Shown here one piece after another: positions 8,225-16,996 of a stretch of DNA of 64,000 bases. Below the pieces are notes generated by a model. The model searched no databases, had not been told where the DNA came from, and was given only the letters and a program-made list of their open reading frames with translations. The position numbers and the translations under genes were made by a program. Location of the stretch: assembly GCA_008015835.1 (NCBI GenBank), contig SSGH01000013.1, forward strand, positions 1-64,000. Reading direction: 5' to 3'. This DNA comes from Lysobacter sp. (GTDB lineage: Bacteria > Pseudomonadota > Gammaproteobacteria > Xanthomonadales > Xanthomonadaceae). The stretch's first letter is position 1, and every line of letters begins with the position of its first letter.

Positions 8225-9463
8225 ATGAATTCTTCCCGCACCCGTTCCGTTTTCGCCTCGGTCCCCGCGATGCCGCGTCTGCGCGCTTCCGCGCCCGTCT
8301 TGCGCGTCTGCCTGCTCGCCGCCGCCCTGGCGGGCGTGAGCGGTTGCAGCACGGTCAAAGGCTGGTTCAGCACCGGCTCTAAGGAAGAGAAAGCCGCGAG
8401 CGCGCCGATGGCGCTCAACGATTTCGCGCCGTCCGCGACCGTGTCGCGCCTGTGGTCGACCAAGGCCGGCGACGCCGATCCGGAGTTGGGCGTGGCGCAG
8501 GCGCCGGTCATCGCGGACGGTCGCGTGTACGCGGCCGCGGGCGAAGGCGGCGTGCGCGCGCTCGACCTGCAAACCGGCGCGGTGGCATGGCAGTACAAGA
8601 GCAAGTCCGTGCTGACCGGCGGCCCGGGCGCGGGCGATGGCCTGGTTGTGGTCGGCGGTTTGGAGGGCGAGATCGTCGCGCTCGACGCCGCCTCCGGCGC
8701 GGAGAAATGGACCGCGAAAGTGACCGGCGAAGTGATCGCCGCGCCGACGATCGGTCAGGGCATGGTGTTCGTCCGCTCCAACGACGGTCGCGTCACCGCG
8801 TTCGACATCGCGAACGGCGAGCGTCGCTGGTTCTGGAATCACGAATTGCCGGCGCTCACGCTGCGCGGCAACGATGCGCCGATTCTCGGCCCGGGCTTCG
8901 TGTTCGTCGGCAACGACGACGGCAGCGTCGTCGCGTTGTCGCTGAGCGACGGCCGCCCGCTGTGGGAGCAGGCCGTGGGCCAGCCCGACGGCCGCACCGA
9001 ACTGGATCGGATCGCCGACGTCGACGGCTCGCCCGTGCTCGACGGCGCCACCTTGTTCGCCACCAGTTTCAAGAAACAAACGATGGCCATCGACGCGCCC
9101 AGTGGCCGTCCGCTGTGGGCGCAGGATCACGGCGGCGGCGGCCGACCGGGCTTGGCGCCGAACAGCGTGGTCGTCGCCGACCCCAGCGGCGTGGTCTGGG
9201 CGCTGGACAAGAACGGCGGTTCCGCGCTGTGGCAGCAAACCGGTTTGACCCGTCGCGGCGTCTCCGGCGCGGCGGTGCAGGGCGAATTCGCCGTGGTCGG
9301 CGACGCCGAGGGCTATCTGCATTGGCTGCGTTTGGACAACGGCGACTTCGCGGCGCGTCAGCGCGTCGCGCGCGATCCGATCCGCGCCGCGCCGGTCGTG
9401 GTCGACGGCGTGCTGGTGGTGCAGACCGCCGACGGCGGTTTGAGCGCTTACAAGCTGCAGTAA
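8225..9463 (+). CDS. bamB: Outer membrane assembly lipoprotein BamB
   Basis: BamB is a beta-propeller lipoprotein of the BAM complex that inserts outer membrane proteins. From the ATG at 8225 it has 412 residues. The lipobox VSGC places the lipidated cysteine at residue 41, or at residue 26 if the ATG at 8270 (MPRLRASAPVLR) is used, which gives a more typical 397 aa. Neither start has a strong Shine-Dalgarno. PQQ-type propeller repeats run through the chain (for example LDLQTGAVAWQYKSK, LDAASGAEKWTAK, IDAPSGRPLWAQD). It lies between the YfgM-like gene and der, as in many gammaproteobacteria. Confidence 0.95.
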   Translation: MNSSRTRSVFASVPAMPRLRASAPVLRVCLLAAALAGVSGCSTVKGWFSTGSKEEKAASAPMALNDFAPSATVSRLWSTKAGDADPELGVAQAPVIADGRVYAAAGEGGVRALDLQTGAVAWQYKSKSVLTGGPGAGDGLVVVGGLEGEIVALDAASGAEKWTAKVTGEVIAAPTIGQGMVFVRSNDGRVTAFDIANGERRWFWNHELPALTLRGNDAPILGPGFVFVGNDDGSVVALSLSDGRPLWEQAVGQPDGRTELDRIADVDGSPVLDGATLFATSFKKQTMAIDAPSGRPLWAQDHGGGGRPGLAPNSVVVADPSGVVWALDKNGGSALWQQTGLTRRGVSGAAVQGEFAVVGDAEGYLHWLRLDNGDFAARQRVARDPIRAAPVVVDGVLVVQTADGGLSAYKLQ

Positions 9464-9488
9464 ACCTCGCATTGGCAACTCGTCGCGG

Positions 9489-9514
9489 CCCCGGGTAGTC
9501 TCGTCTGCCCGGGG
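9489..9514 (+). terminator. Weak hairpin after bamB
   Basis: CCCCGGG (9489-9495) pairs with CCCGGGG (9508-9514) across a 12-base loop, 26 bases after the bamB stop. Only a short GCGTTTT follows, so it may slow transcription between bamB and der rather than stop it. Confidence 0.35.
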
Positions 9515-9634
9515 TCGCGCGTTTTCCGAACATCACCAGAGCGAGCGGCGTGCTCCCGTTTCTGTCCCGATACCCGCTCCGCACCCTCTCACCGCTGTCC
9601 GCCTTCACTCTTTCGCCAGAACGCCTCTCGTCTC

Positions 9635-11035
9635 ATGTTGCCTCTCGTCGCCCTCGTCGGCCGCCCCAATGTCGGTAAATCGACGCTCTTCAATGCGTTG
9701 ACCCGCACCCGCGACGCGCTCGTCCACGACGAGCCGGGCGTGACCCGCGACCGCAACTACGGCGTCTGCCGCCTCGACGAGGCGCGGCCGTTCGTGATCG
9801 TCGACACCGGCGGCATCGCGGGCGAAGAAGAAGGTTTGGCCGGGGCCACCGCGCGGCAATCGCGCGCCGCCGCGGAAGAAGCGGATCTGGTGCTGTTCAT
9901 CGTCGATGGCCGCGAAGGCGCGTCCTCGCTCGACGACGACATCCTGCGCTGGCTGCGGAAGGCCGACCGGCCGACGCTGCTGGTCGTGAACAAAACCGAC
10001 GGCATCGACAGCCGCGCCGCGCTCGCCGAATTCGCGCGTTACGGCATCGCCGACGCGATCGCGATTTCCTCCGCGCATCGCCAGGGCTTGGATCGATTGC
10101 TGGACGAGACCTATGCGCGTTTGCCGGCCGACGGCGATGCCGAAGTGCTCGACGACGACCCGGACCGCATGCGCATCGCCTTCGTCGGCCGCCCGAACGT
10201 GGGCAAGTCGACCCTGGTGAATCGGATTCTGGGCGAAGAGCGCATGATCGCCTCCGAAGTGCCCGGCACCACGCGCGATTCGATCGCGGTGGATTTGGAA
10301 CGCGACGGCAAGAAATATCGCCTGATCGACACCGCCGGCATTCGTCGCAAATCGAAGGTCGAAGAGGCGGTCGAGAAATTCTCGATCGTGAAAACGCTGC
10401 AGGCCATCGAGCAATGCCAAGTGGCGGTGATCATGCTCGACGCCAGCGAAGGCGTGACCGAACAGGACGCCAGCGTGCTCGGCGCGGTGCTCGACGCCGG
10501 TCGCGCGCTGGTCGTCGCGGTGAACAAATGGGACGGCCTGTCGCAATACCAACGCGAACAGACCGACGGCCTGCTGTCGCGCAAACTGTCGTTCGTCAAT
10601 TGGGCCGAGGCGGTGCATATCAGCGCCAAGCACGGCTCCGGCCTGCGCGAATTGTTCGGCGCGATCCACCGCGCGCACGCGTCGGCGACGATGCGCCTGG
10701 GTACGTCCGAAGTCACGCGCGCCCTGGAAATCGCCTACGACGCCAACCCGCCGCCGTCGATTCGCGGGCACCTGGCGAAGATGCGTTTCGCGCATCCGGG
10801 CGGCGAAAACCCGCCGACCTTCGTGGTGCACGGCTCGCGTTTGCGCTCGCTGCCGGACAGCTACAAGCGCTATCTCGAGAATTTCTTCCGCAAGCGCTTC
10901 AAATTGATCGGCACGCCGGTGCGCTTCGTGTTCAAGGAAGGCGAGAACCCCTACAAGGACAAGAAAAACGTGCTGACCGAAGGCCAGCTCAAGAAGCGGC
11001 AGCGGATGATCCGGCATATCAAACGCAACAAGTAG
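9635..11035 (+). CDS. der: Ribosome biogenesis GTPase Der
   Basis: A 466-residue GTPase with two tandem G domains required for 50S subunit assembly. The first P-loop is GRPNVGKS at residues 9-16 and the second identical motif is near residue 185. NKTD and NKWD base-recognition motifs and the C-terminal KH-like domain (about 360-440) are present, and the tail is strongly basic ([14 protein letters not shown]). Length matches the family. It ends the bamB-der unit; mobA begins 43 bases downstream. Confidence 0.97.
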   Translation: MLPLVALVGRPNVGKSTLFNALTRTRDALVHDEPGVTRDRNYGVCRLDEARPFVIVDTGGIAGEEEGLAGATARQSRAAAEEADLVLFIVDGREGASSLDDDILRWLRKADRPTLLVVNKTDGIDSRAALAEFARYGIADAIAISSAHRQGLDRLLDETYARLPADGDAEVLDDDPDRMRIAFVGRPNVGKSTLVNRILGEERMIASEVPGTTRDSIAVDLERDGKKYRLIDTAGIRRKSKVEEAVEKFSIVKTLQAIEQCQVAVIMLDASEGVTEQDASVLGAVLDAGRALVVAVNKWDGLSQYQREQTDGLLSRKLSFVNWAEAVHISAKHGSGLRELFGAIHRAHASATMRLGTSEVTRALEIAYDANPPPSIRGHLAKMRFAHPGGENPPTFVVHGSRLRSLPDSYKRYLENFFRKRFKLIGTPVRFVFKEGENPYKDKKNVLTEGQLKKRQRMIRHIKRNK

Positions 11036-11078
11036 GGCGGGCCCCGGCTCGCCGTCACGCAGACTGCCGACACCGTTC

Positions 11079-11690
11079 GTGCGCATCGCGCCTTCCGACA
11101 TCGTTCCAAGCGACATCACCCTCGGCTTGCTCGCAGGCGGCCGCGGATCGCGGCTCGGCGGTGCGGATAAAGCCTGGCTCGCGCGCGAGGGCGTACCGCA
11201 GGTCTTGCGCTGGGCGAAGCGATGGTCGGGCGAACACGGGCCGGTGCTGGTGTCGGCGAATCGCGATCTCGAGCGCTACGCCGAGGCGGGTTTGACCGCA
11301 GTGCCCGATCGCATTCCCGATCAAGGTCCGCTAAGCGGCCTCGATGCGCTGGCTGCCGTCTGCGCGACGCCCTGGTTGTTCACGCTGCCGGTGGACTTAG
11401 TCGGCGCGAACGATTGTTTGCTGCGCACGCTGCGCTCGCAGCGCGGCGCACACGGCGCGTTCGCGCACGACGAGGACGGCCCGCAGCCGTTGGTGGCGCT
11501 GTGGCGCTGCGATGCGCTGCGTCTGGCCTGCGCCGACGCGTTCGCCGCGAACGAGCGGGCGGCGCATCGGCTCGCGCAACGGCTCGATCTGCCGTCGGTG
11601 GTGTTCTCCGGCGTCCGCTTCGGTAATCTCAACACGCCGGAGGATCTACGCGCCGACGGCATCGCGCTTCCGGAACCGCCATCGTCATGA
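11079..11690 (+). CDS. mobA: Molybdenum cofactor guanylyltransferase
   Basis: A 203-residue enzyme that joins GMP to molybdopterin to give MPT guanine dinucleotide, used by DMSO-reductase-family enzymes. The nucleotide motif LLAGGRGSRLGGADKAWL lies at about residues 17-34, and PDRIPDQGPLSGLDA is the second conserved block. The start is GTG at 11079 without a clear Shine-Dalgarno. The stop overlaps the moeA start by 4 bases (ATGA at 11687-11690), so the two are translationally coupled. A possible client, a molybdopterin oxidoreductase, is at 51208-53556. Confidence 0.92.
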   Translation: MRIAPSDIVPSDITLGLLAGGRGSRLGGADKAWLAREGVPQVLRWAKRWSGEHGPVLVSANRDLERYAEAGLTAVPDRIPDQGPLSGLDALAAVCATPWLFTLPVDLVGANDCLLRTLRSQRGAHGAFAHDEDGPQPLVALWRCDALRLACADAFAANERAAHRLAQRLDLPSVVFSGVRFGNLNTPEDLRADGIALPEPPSS

Positions 11691-12961
11691 CTTTTCCCAC
11701 CCGCATCGCGTTCGACGACGCGCGCCGCATTGTCGCCGAGGTCGCGGCTGCGCGGCGATTGCCCGCCGAACGCGTCGCGCTGGCGAATGCGCACGGCCGC
11801 GCGCTCGCGAGCGATTTGGTCGCGACCATCGATCAACCGGGCTTCGACAACTCGGCGATGGACGGCTTCGCGCTGCGGCATGCCGACCTCGCCGATGCTC
11901 AGGGGCTGCGCCTGATCGGCGAGCAATTCGCCGGCCGTGCTCTCGATTGGCGTATCGGCCCCGGCGAGTCTGTGCGCATCACCACCGGCGCACCGCTGCC
12001 GGCGGGCGCCGATACCGTGCTGATCAAAGAAAACGCGCGCATCGACGGGGAGCGCGTGCACGCGCTGTCGACGCCGATGCTCGGCCAGCACGTGCGTCGC
12101 GCGGGCGAGGATGTGCGCGTCGGCGATGCGCTGCTATCGGCCGGACAGACGTTGACGCCCTCGCGGATCGCGTTGGCCGCGGGGCAGGGCATCGATCGCC
12201 TGGAGGTGGTGCGTCGCCCGACCGTGGCGGTGTTCACCACTGGCGACGAGTTGATCGAACCCGGCTTGCCGCTCCGGCCTGGCGAGCTGTACGACAGCAA
12301 TCGTTCGCTGTTGATGGGCCTGCTGCGCGCCGACGGCTTCGAGCCCGTGGCGTGGCCGCGGTTGCCCGACGATCTCGATGCGATGCTGTCCGCGCTGCGC
12401 CACGCCGGGCATGCCTTCGATGTCGTCGTCACCTGCGGCGGCGTGTCCGCAGGCGAGAAGGACCATCTGCCCGCGCTGCTGCAGCGCGAAGGCCACGTGC
12501 ATTTCTGGAAAGTGCGGATGAAGCCCGGCATGCCGGTGCTGTTCGCCGAATCCGCGCCCGAAACGCCCGAGAACGCGTTGATGCAGGGCGAATACCCGAG
12601 CGGTAGCCGCAAACCGCTGGGCGAGGCCTTGTTTCTGTGTCTGCCGGGCAATCCCGTCTCGGTATTGGCGACGTATCTCACGCTCGGCCGCGCCTTGCTC
12701 GATGGCTTGCAGGGACGCAGCGAACCGCGACCGCGTTTGCGCGCGCGTTTGCGCAGCGCATGGCGCAAACGCCACGAACGCCTGGAATTCCTGCGCGGCC
12801 GGCTGGAATGCGACGAAGGCGGGCAACTGTGGGTCGAACCCAATCCCGCCGACGGCTCGCATCGCATGCGCGCGGCGGCGGATTCGGACGCGTTGATCGT
12901 GCTGGGCGAAGGCGAGATCGCGTTGGATGGGGGTGCGGTGGTCGATGTCTTGACGTATTGA
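11687..12961 (+). CDS. moeA: Molybdopterin molybdenumtransferase MoeA
   Basis: A 424-residue enzyme that inserts molybdate into adenylylated molybdopterin. Family blocks are FDNSAMDGFALR (about residue 58), TTGAPLPAGADTV, FTTGDELIEPG, YDSNRSLL, CGGVSAGEKD and LPGNPVSV. An insertion between PVLFAES and LFLCLPGNP (MQGEYPSGSRKPLGEA) is somewhat longer than in E. coli MoeA. It overlaps mobA by 4 bases. A small unrelated AT-richer gene separates it from the MoeB-like fusion. Confidence 0.95.
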   Translation: MTFPTRIAFDDARRIVAEVAAARRLPAERVALANAHGRALASDLVATIDQPGFDNSAMDGFALRHADLADAQGLRLIGEQFAGRALDWRIGPGESVRITTGAPLPAGADTVLIKENARIDGERVHALSTPMLGQHVRRAGEDVRVGDALLSAGQTLTPSRIALAAGQGIDRLEVVRRPTVAVFTTGDELIEPGLPLRPGELYDSNRSLLMGLLRADGFEPVAWPRLPDDLDAMLSALRHAGHAFDVVVTCGGVSAGEKDHLPALLQREGHVHFWKVRMKPGMPVLFAESAPETPENALMQGEYPSGSRKPLGEALFLCLPGNPVSVLATYLTLGRALLDGLQGRSEPRPRLRARLRSAWRKRHERLEFLRGRLECDEGGQLWVEPNPADGSHRMRAAADSDALIVLGEGEIALDGGAVVDVLTY

Positions 12962-12982
12962 AAGATCGAAAGTAAGAAGGCC

Positions 12983-13378
12983 ATGAATCGTCATTGCATC
13001 AATGTTTTGTCGCTGTCCGTCGCGCTCGCTTGCTTCGAATCTCCTGCGCATGCACAAGAGGCTACTATTGGAGTCGCGTACGATGGCGATATCGAATCTC
13101 TGAAGTATTCCGTCGAACGGCAGAACCTTCCGAAAGGCCGTATTTGGCTGCGGCTGTATCTGAAAGAAGAGGTCGGTTACGACTGGCGCGCTAGACGCGA
13201 TTTGAAGGCATTATGGGAGCGCGAATCTGCCCTCATTTGCGGGAATGATCGAGTTTCGGGACGTCCCAAACTATTCGGGCCGATCGCATCTTGCGATGGT
13301 CTTACAGCGAATGGTCGGCGCACCGGCGATTGCGGCGTTTGGGTGGGAATCGCCGGAACGTTGAAGTGCAAGCGCTAG
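12983..13378 (+). CDS. Small secreted protein of unknown function
   Basis: I do not recognise this 131-residue protein. Residues 1-24 are a Sec signal peptide ending AHA before QEATIG. The mature part has four cysteines, all in the C-terminal half (ALICGN, ASCDG, GDCGV, LKCKR), compatible with two disulfides. An AAGAAGG ribosome-binding site precedes the ATG. Base composition is visibly more AT-rich than moeA and the MoeB fusion on either side, and it sits between two molybdenum cofactor genes, which suggests a single-gene acquisition. It is intact, with no frameshift. Confidence 0.7.
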   Translation: MNRHCINVLSLSVALACFESPAHAQEATIGVAYDGDIESLKYSVERQNLPKGRIWLRLYLKEEVGYDWRARRDLKALWERESALICGNDRVSGRPKLFGPIASCDGLTANGRRTGDCGVWVGIAGTLKCKR

Positions 13379-13381
13379 AAT
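13376..13381 (+). promoter_or_regulatory. Possible -10 element giving a leaderless moeB transcript
   Basis: TAGAAT ends 7 bases before the ATG at 13389. No Shine-Dalgarno is present, so transcription may start at or next to the ATG. No good -35 hexamer was seen. Confidence 0.3.
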
Positions 13382-13388
13382 CGTCGAT

Positions 13389-14528
13389 ATGGCTTACACC
13401 GAACTGCCTCCCGCAGCAGCCCACGACCGCCAGCGCTGCGGAGCTACCCTTGTCGACGTACGCGAAGCCCACGAACGCGCGACCGGCATGGCCGAAGGCG
13501 CGCGTGGCGTCGCCATGGGCGAGCTGGTGTACGCGCCCGAGACGCATCTTCCCGACCGCGCCGCCGAAATTCTGCTGATCTGCCAAAGCGGCATGCGCTC
13601 GCTGCGCGCGGCGCAGATGCTCGCCGAACAGGGCTATACCCACGTCGCGTCGGTCGCGGGCGGCACTTCGCGCTGGGTCGCGGAGGGTTTGCCTACCGTT
13701 TTGCCCGACGAAAGCATCGACGCCGATTTCGCCGAACGCTACTCGCGGCATCTGCGGCTGCCGCAGGTCGGCGTCGCGGGCCAGAAACGGCTCGAAGCGG
13801 CGCGAGTGTTGTTGGTCGGTGCGGGCGGTTTGGGTTCGCCGGTCGCGTACTATCTCGCCGCCGCGGGCGTCGGCCATCTGCGCATCGCCGACGACGACGC
13901 AGTGGATCGCAGCAATCTGCAGCGGCAAATCCTGCATACGGATGCGCGCATCGGAACGCCGAAAGTCGACTCCGCGGCCGCCGCGCTCAAGGCCTTGAAT
14001 CCGCGCACGGCGATCGAAGCGATCCGCGAGCGCGTCGTCGCCGAGAACGTCGAACGGTTGCTCGACGGCGTCGATGTCGTCGTCGACGGCGCCGATAATT
14101 TCGCAGCGCGCTATCTGCTCAACGATGCCTGCGTGAAACTCGGAAAACCGCTGGTGTACGGCGCGGTGCATCGGTTCGAAGGGCAGGCCAGTGTCTTCGA
14201 CGCCGGTCGTCATCGTGGCGCGGCGCCGTGCTATCGCTGTCTGTTTCCCGAACCGCCGTCGCCCGAGAACGCGCCGAATTGCGCGGAAGCCGGCGTGCTC
14301 GGCGTGTTGCCCGGCGTCATCGGGCTGATTCAAGCGACCGAAGCGATCAAACTGATTCTGGACATCGGTCAATCGCTGGGCGGGCGTTTGCTGCAGTTCG
14401 ACGCGCTGTCGATGCGCTTCCGCGAAACGCGTTTGGCCGCCGATCCCGAATGCGCAGTGTGCGCACCGGGACGCGCGTTTCCCGGCTATATCGACTACGC
14501 CGCGTTCTGCGCCGATCGCTCGCGCTGA
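13389..14528 (+). CDS. moeB: Rhodanese-MoeB fusion, sulfur-carrier adenylyltransferase
   Basis: A 379-residue fusion. The N-terminal rhodanese domain (about residues 10-105) has an active-site loop CQSGMRS with Cys65. The C-terminal ThiF/MoeB domain follows: YSRHLRLPQVG, nucleotide loop GAGGLG at 144-149, NLQRQILH, an NCAEAGVLG cysteine at about 298, and zinc cysteines CYRC (281/284) and CAVC (355/358). MoeB adenylates the C-terminus of MoaD for sulfuration. In eukaryotic MOCS3/Uba4 the rhodanese is C-terminal; here it is N-terminal, so sulfur donor and activating domain are joined in reverse order. It could also serve ThiS. No MoaD or ThiS gene is in the window. Confidence 0.9.
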   Translation: MAYTELPPAAAHDRQRCGATLVDVREAHERATGMAEGARGVAMGELVYAPETHLPDRAAEILLICQSGMRSLRAAQMLAEQGYTHVASVAGGTSRWVAEGLPTVLPDESIDADFAERYSRHLRLPQVGVAGQKRLEAARVLLVGAGGLGSPVAYYLAAAGVGHLRIADDDAVDRSNLQRQILHTDARIGTPKVDSAAAALKALNPRTAIEAIRERVVAENVERLLDGVDVVVDGADNFAARYLLNDACVKLGKPLVYGAVHRFEGQASVFDAGRHRGAAPCYRCLFPEPPSPENAPNCAEAGVLGVLPGVIGLIQATEAIKLILDIGQSLGGRLLQFDALSMRFRETRLAADPECAVCAPGRAFPGYIDYAAFCADRSR

Positions 14529-14565
14529 ACGAAACGATCGCCGCGCATTTTCAGGAGAGCACCGC

Positions 14566-15501
14566 ATGTCGCCGCTTCGCATCGTTTCGGTGGCGATCGC
14601 GCTGATCTGCAGCGTCGGCGCCGCCGATGCGTCCGCCAAGGAACTCTGCGTTTTTTCCGTCGACGAGATGGAAAAGAATCCCGCCGGCACGCGCATCGCG
14701 AAAGCCGCCTGCGAAGAGCACGCCCTCTGGCGCAAGCCCTTCATCAACACGCAGGGCCGCATCGTGCGGCTCGGCCCGATGGAAGCCGAACGCGATCTTC
14801 TGGCCGACGAAACGACGCCCGCATGGCGCCGCGTGCTGTGGTACTGGCGCGAATCCGGCCTGCTCGACGATAACGCGGACTGGGAACGCACGCGCATCGC
14901 GGAGAAGGGCGACAAAGGCCGCAACGGCGCTTCCGACTGCGCCGCGCAGACGCAGGACTGGGGCCAAAGATCGGCTTGTCGCGCATTCTTGATCGATGTG
15001 CCGTGGTCGGCGGTGTTCGTGTCTTACGCGATGAAGCGCGCCGCCATCGACGATTTCGTCGTGACCTCGTCGCATTTCTACTACATGCGCGATGCGGCGC
15101 GGAATCCGGAGACTTCGCCGTATCGCTTGACCGATCCGGCGAAGGAAACGCCCGAAGTGGGCGATTTGATCTGCTACGCGCGCGAGAAAGACCGCATCTT
15201 CGGGCATACGGCGTTCGCGGAGTACGGGCGCGGTGCCGGCGTTAAGCTCGATGCGCATTGCGACATCGTGGTGGCGGCGAATCTCGACCGCGACAGCAAG
15301 CTCTACGCGATCGGCGGCAACGTGATGCAGGGCGTGACCATGCGCAAGCTGAATCTCAACGCGCAGGGGCGGCTTTCTTTGCCGATGAGGCGCGAAGGCG
15401 TTGCCGGACGCGCTTTCGACCCGCGCGACGAGTCGACCGAGAACATGAATCGGCAGGATTGGGTGGCGCTGCTGAAATTGAATCGGGATCGCGTACGCTG
15501 A
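14566..15501 (+). CDS. Secreted DUF2272 protein
   Basis: A 311-residue protein with a Sec signal peptide (residues 1-24, ending ASA before KELC). The middle carries blocks resembling DUF2272: WRRVLWYWRESG, PWSAVFVSYAMKRA, SSHFYYMRDA and EVGDLICYARE. These resemble CHAP/NlpC-like papain folds, but I cannot assign catalytic residues with confidence. Cys residues near SDCAAQ and RSACRAF may form a disulfide. The function is unknown; a cell-wall or periplasmic hydrolase is possible. The ATG follows AGGAGAG at a good distance. The gene converges with the alpha/beta hydrolase gene. Confidence 0.72.
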   Translation: MSPLRIVSVAIALICSVGAADASAKELCVFSVDEMEKNPAGTRIAKAACEEHALWRKPFINTQGRIVRLGPMEAERDLLADETTPAWRRVLWYWRESGLLDDNADWERTRIAEKGDKGRNGASDCAAQTQDWGQRSACRAFLIDVPWSAVFVSYAMKRAAIDDFVVTSSHFYYMRDAARNPETSPYRLTDPAKETPEVGDLICYAREKDRIFGHTAFAEYGRGAGVKLDAHCDIVVAANLDRDSKLYAIGGNVMQGVTMRKLNLNAQGRLSLPMRREGVAGRAFDPRDESTENMNRQDWVALLKLNRDRVR

Positions 15502-15525
15502 CGCGATCCGCAGCGACGCGCGCGC

Positions 15526-16299
15526 TCAGCGCGAGAGAAATTGCGATAGCGCCGAAACGAATTCCGGATACTCGGAGATATCGTTATGGTCGGCGTTCGC
15601 GATGCGCACCACCGTCGGCGGTTTCGGCAAGCCCCGAATCAAAGCGAGCGTATTCGCTTCCGGCACCACGTCGTCGCGGCCGCCGTGCACGATCAGGATC
15701 GGTCGGTCGTAGGCTTTGAGCGCTCGGTCGGATTCGTAGCGTTCGTTGAGTAACCAACCGACGGGAAAGAACGGGTAATGCGACTGCGCGGTCGCGACCA
15801 TGCTGTCGAACGGCGTCACCAAGGCCAAACGTTCGACCGGCCGTTGCGCCGCGACTTGGCTGGCGATGCCGCTGCCCAGGCTGCGGCCGATCACCGCGAT
15901 CTTCTGGCCCGGATGCCGCCGCTGCACCTCGTCGAAGAACGCGAGCGCATCCGGTACCAGGGCGGCCTGGCTCGGCGCGCCGTCGCTGGCGCCGTAGCCA
16001 CGATACGCCAGCAAATAGACACTGCGGTTCGGGAACAACCGCGCGAACGCTTCGCGGTTGTATTCGACGCGTTCGGCGTTGCCGCCGAAATATAGGATCG
16101 GGTCGGACCCGTTCGGGTTCAGCGCCCAACCGCGCAGCGTGGCGTCCGGGCGTTTCACGACGAAATCCGTCGCCGCCGCATCGACGGTCGTCGTCCAGCC
16201 GAAATAGAGCATGTCCCGCTGCTTGGCGTGCAGGAACCAGCAGATGCCGCCGTAGACGAGCAGCGCGATCGCGCTGAGGACAACGAGGACGTTACGCAT
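15526..16299 (-). CDS. Membrane-anchored alpha/beta hydrolase
   Basis: A 257-residue serine hydrolase with an N-terminal hydrophobic anchor (about residues 4-23). The nucleophile elbow is GRSLGSG with Ser140. The acid is probably the Asp in HGGRDDVV and the base His in NADHNDIS. The sequence resembles the Bem46/ABHD12-13 group of alpha/beta hydrolases, whose substrates are mostly unknown. The start overlaps the stop of the DUF1244 gene by 8 bases, so the two minus-strand genes are coupled. Confidence 0.85.
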   Translation of the reverse strand: MRNVLVVLSAIALLVYGGICWFLHAKQRDMLYFGWTTTVDAAATDFVVKRPDATLRGWALNPNGSDPILYFGGNAERVEYNREAFARLFPNRSVYLLAYRGYGASDGAPSQAALVPDALAFFDEVQRRHPGQKIAVIGRSLGSGIASQVAAQRPVERLALVTPFDSMVATAQSHYPFFPVGWLLNERYESDRALKAYDRPILIVHGGRDDVVPEANTLALIRGLPKPPTVVRIANADHNDISEYPEFVSALSQFLSR

Positions 16300-16600
16300 G
16301 CGCGTTGCGCTGTTGCGCCGCCTCGAAGGCCGCCAATTGTTCCGGCGTGGCGTCCTTCTGATGCGCCGCTTTCCATTCGGCGAACGGCATGCCGTAGACG
16401 GTTTCGCGGGCGGCGTCTTTGCTCATCTCGATCCCGCGTTCGGCGGCGGCGTCGCGATACCAGTCGGCGAGGCAGTTGCGGCAGAAGCCGGCGAGGATCA
16501 TCAAATCGATGTTCTGCACATCGGGGCGTTTGCGCATCAGATGATTACGCAGGCGACGGAAGGCGGCGGCTTCGAGTTCGACGACGGTCTGCGGGTCCAC
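16292..16600 (-). CDS. DUF1244 small protein
   Basis: A 102-residue protein matching DUF1244, a proteobacterial family of unknown role: VELEAAAFRRLRNHL, DVQNIDLMILAGFCRNCLADWY, GIEMSKDAARETVYGMPFAEWK. The two cysteines in FCRNC are conserved in the family. The GTG start at 16600 was chosen because GAAAGG lies 6 bases upstream; the longer frame to 16663 overlaps the neighbouring gene. A short charged tail follows the conserved part. It lies between the zinc-ribbon protein and the alpha/beta hydrolase on the same strand. Confidence 0.88.
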   Translation of the reverse strand: MDPQTVVELEAAAFRRLRNHLMRKRPDVQNIDLMILAGFCRNCLADWYRDAAAERGIEMSKDAARETVYGMPFAEWKAAHQKDATPEQLAAFEAAQQRNAHA

Positions 16601-16610
16601 GGCGGGCCTT

Positions 16611-16916
16611 TCAGCGAAAACGGTGGCCGCAATGGTCGCAGGCTTTGGCGAAGATGGCGACACCGTCGTGATCGATCAACGAGACCTCGCAGTTCGGGCA
16701 GACGACCTTGCGCTTCGCGAGGCGCGCGAACGCGAAGTGCGCCGGAAGTAGGGGCAGCAACAGCCACCACACGTGCACGCGCGGGTAGAGAAAGAACAAC
16801 CAGATCAGGCCGACGGCGACGAACAGCGCGAATTCAAGGGCCATCAATCCGAAGAACCAGCGTCGCGACTTGCTCAAGCCGGCCGCCGTGGCCGATACGG
16901 ACAGAGGAGGGCGCAT
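16611..16916 (-). CDS. Small membrane protein with C-terminal zinc ribbon
   Basis: A 101-residue protein. Two hydrophobic segments (about residues 20-44 and 48-65) are followed by a soluble tail with CPNC and CDHC pairs, a likely four-cysteine zinc ribbon. I do not recognise the family and assign no function. It is the first gene of a three-gene minus-strand run with DUF1244 and the alpha/beta hydrolase (gap of 10 bases to DUF1244). It is divergent from folD, with 80 bases between. Confidence 0.72.
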   Translation of the reverse strand: MRPPLSVSATAAGLSKSRRWFFGLMALEFALFVAVGLIWLFFLYPRVHVWWLLLPLLPAHFAFARLAKRKVVCPNCEVSLIDHDGVAIFAKACDHCGHRFR

Positions 16917-16961
16917 GGGACGTCGAGGATTCCGAAGGGGGCGGAAGGTGCGGGCTTCGGC

Positions 16962-16967
16962 GATAAT
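16962..16967 (+). promoter_or_regulatory. Possible -10 element of folD
   Basis: GATAAT in the folD/zinc-ribbon divergent gap lies 29 bases before the folD ATG. A matching -35 is not obvious. Confidence 0.35.
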
Positions 16968-16996
16968 ACGCGGCCCTCACGACCGCCGTATGTCGC

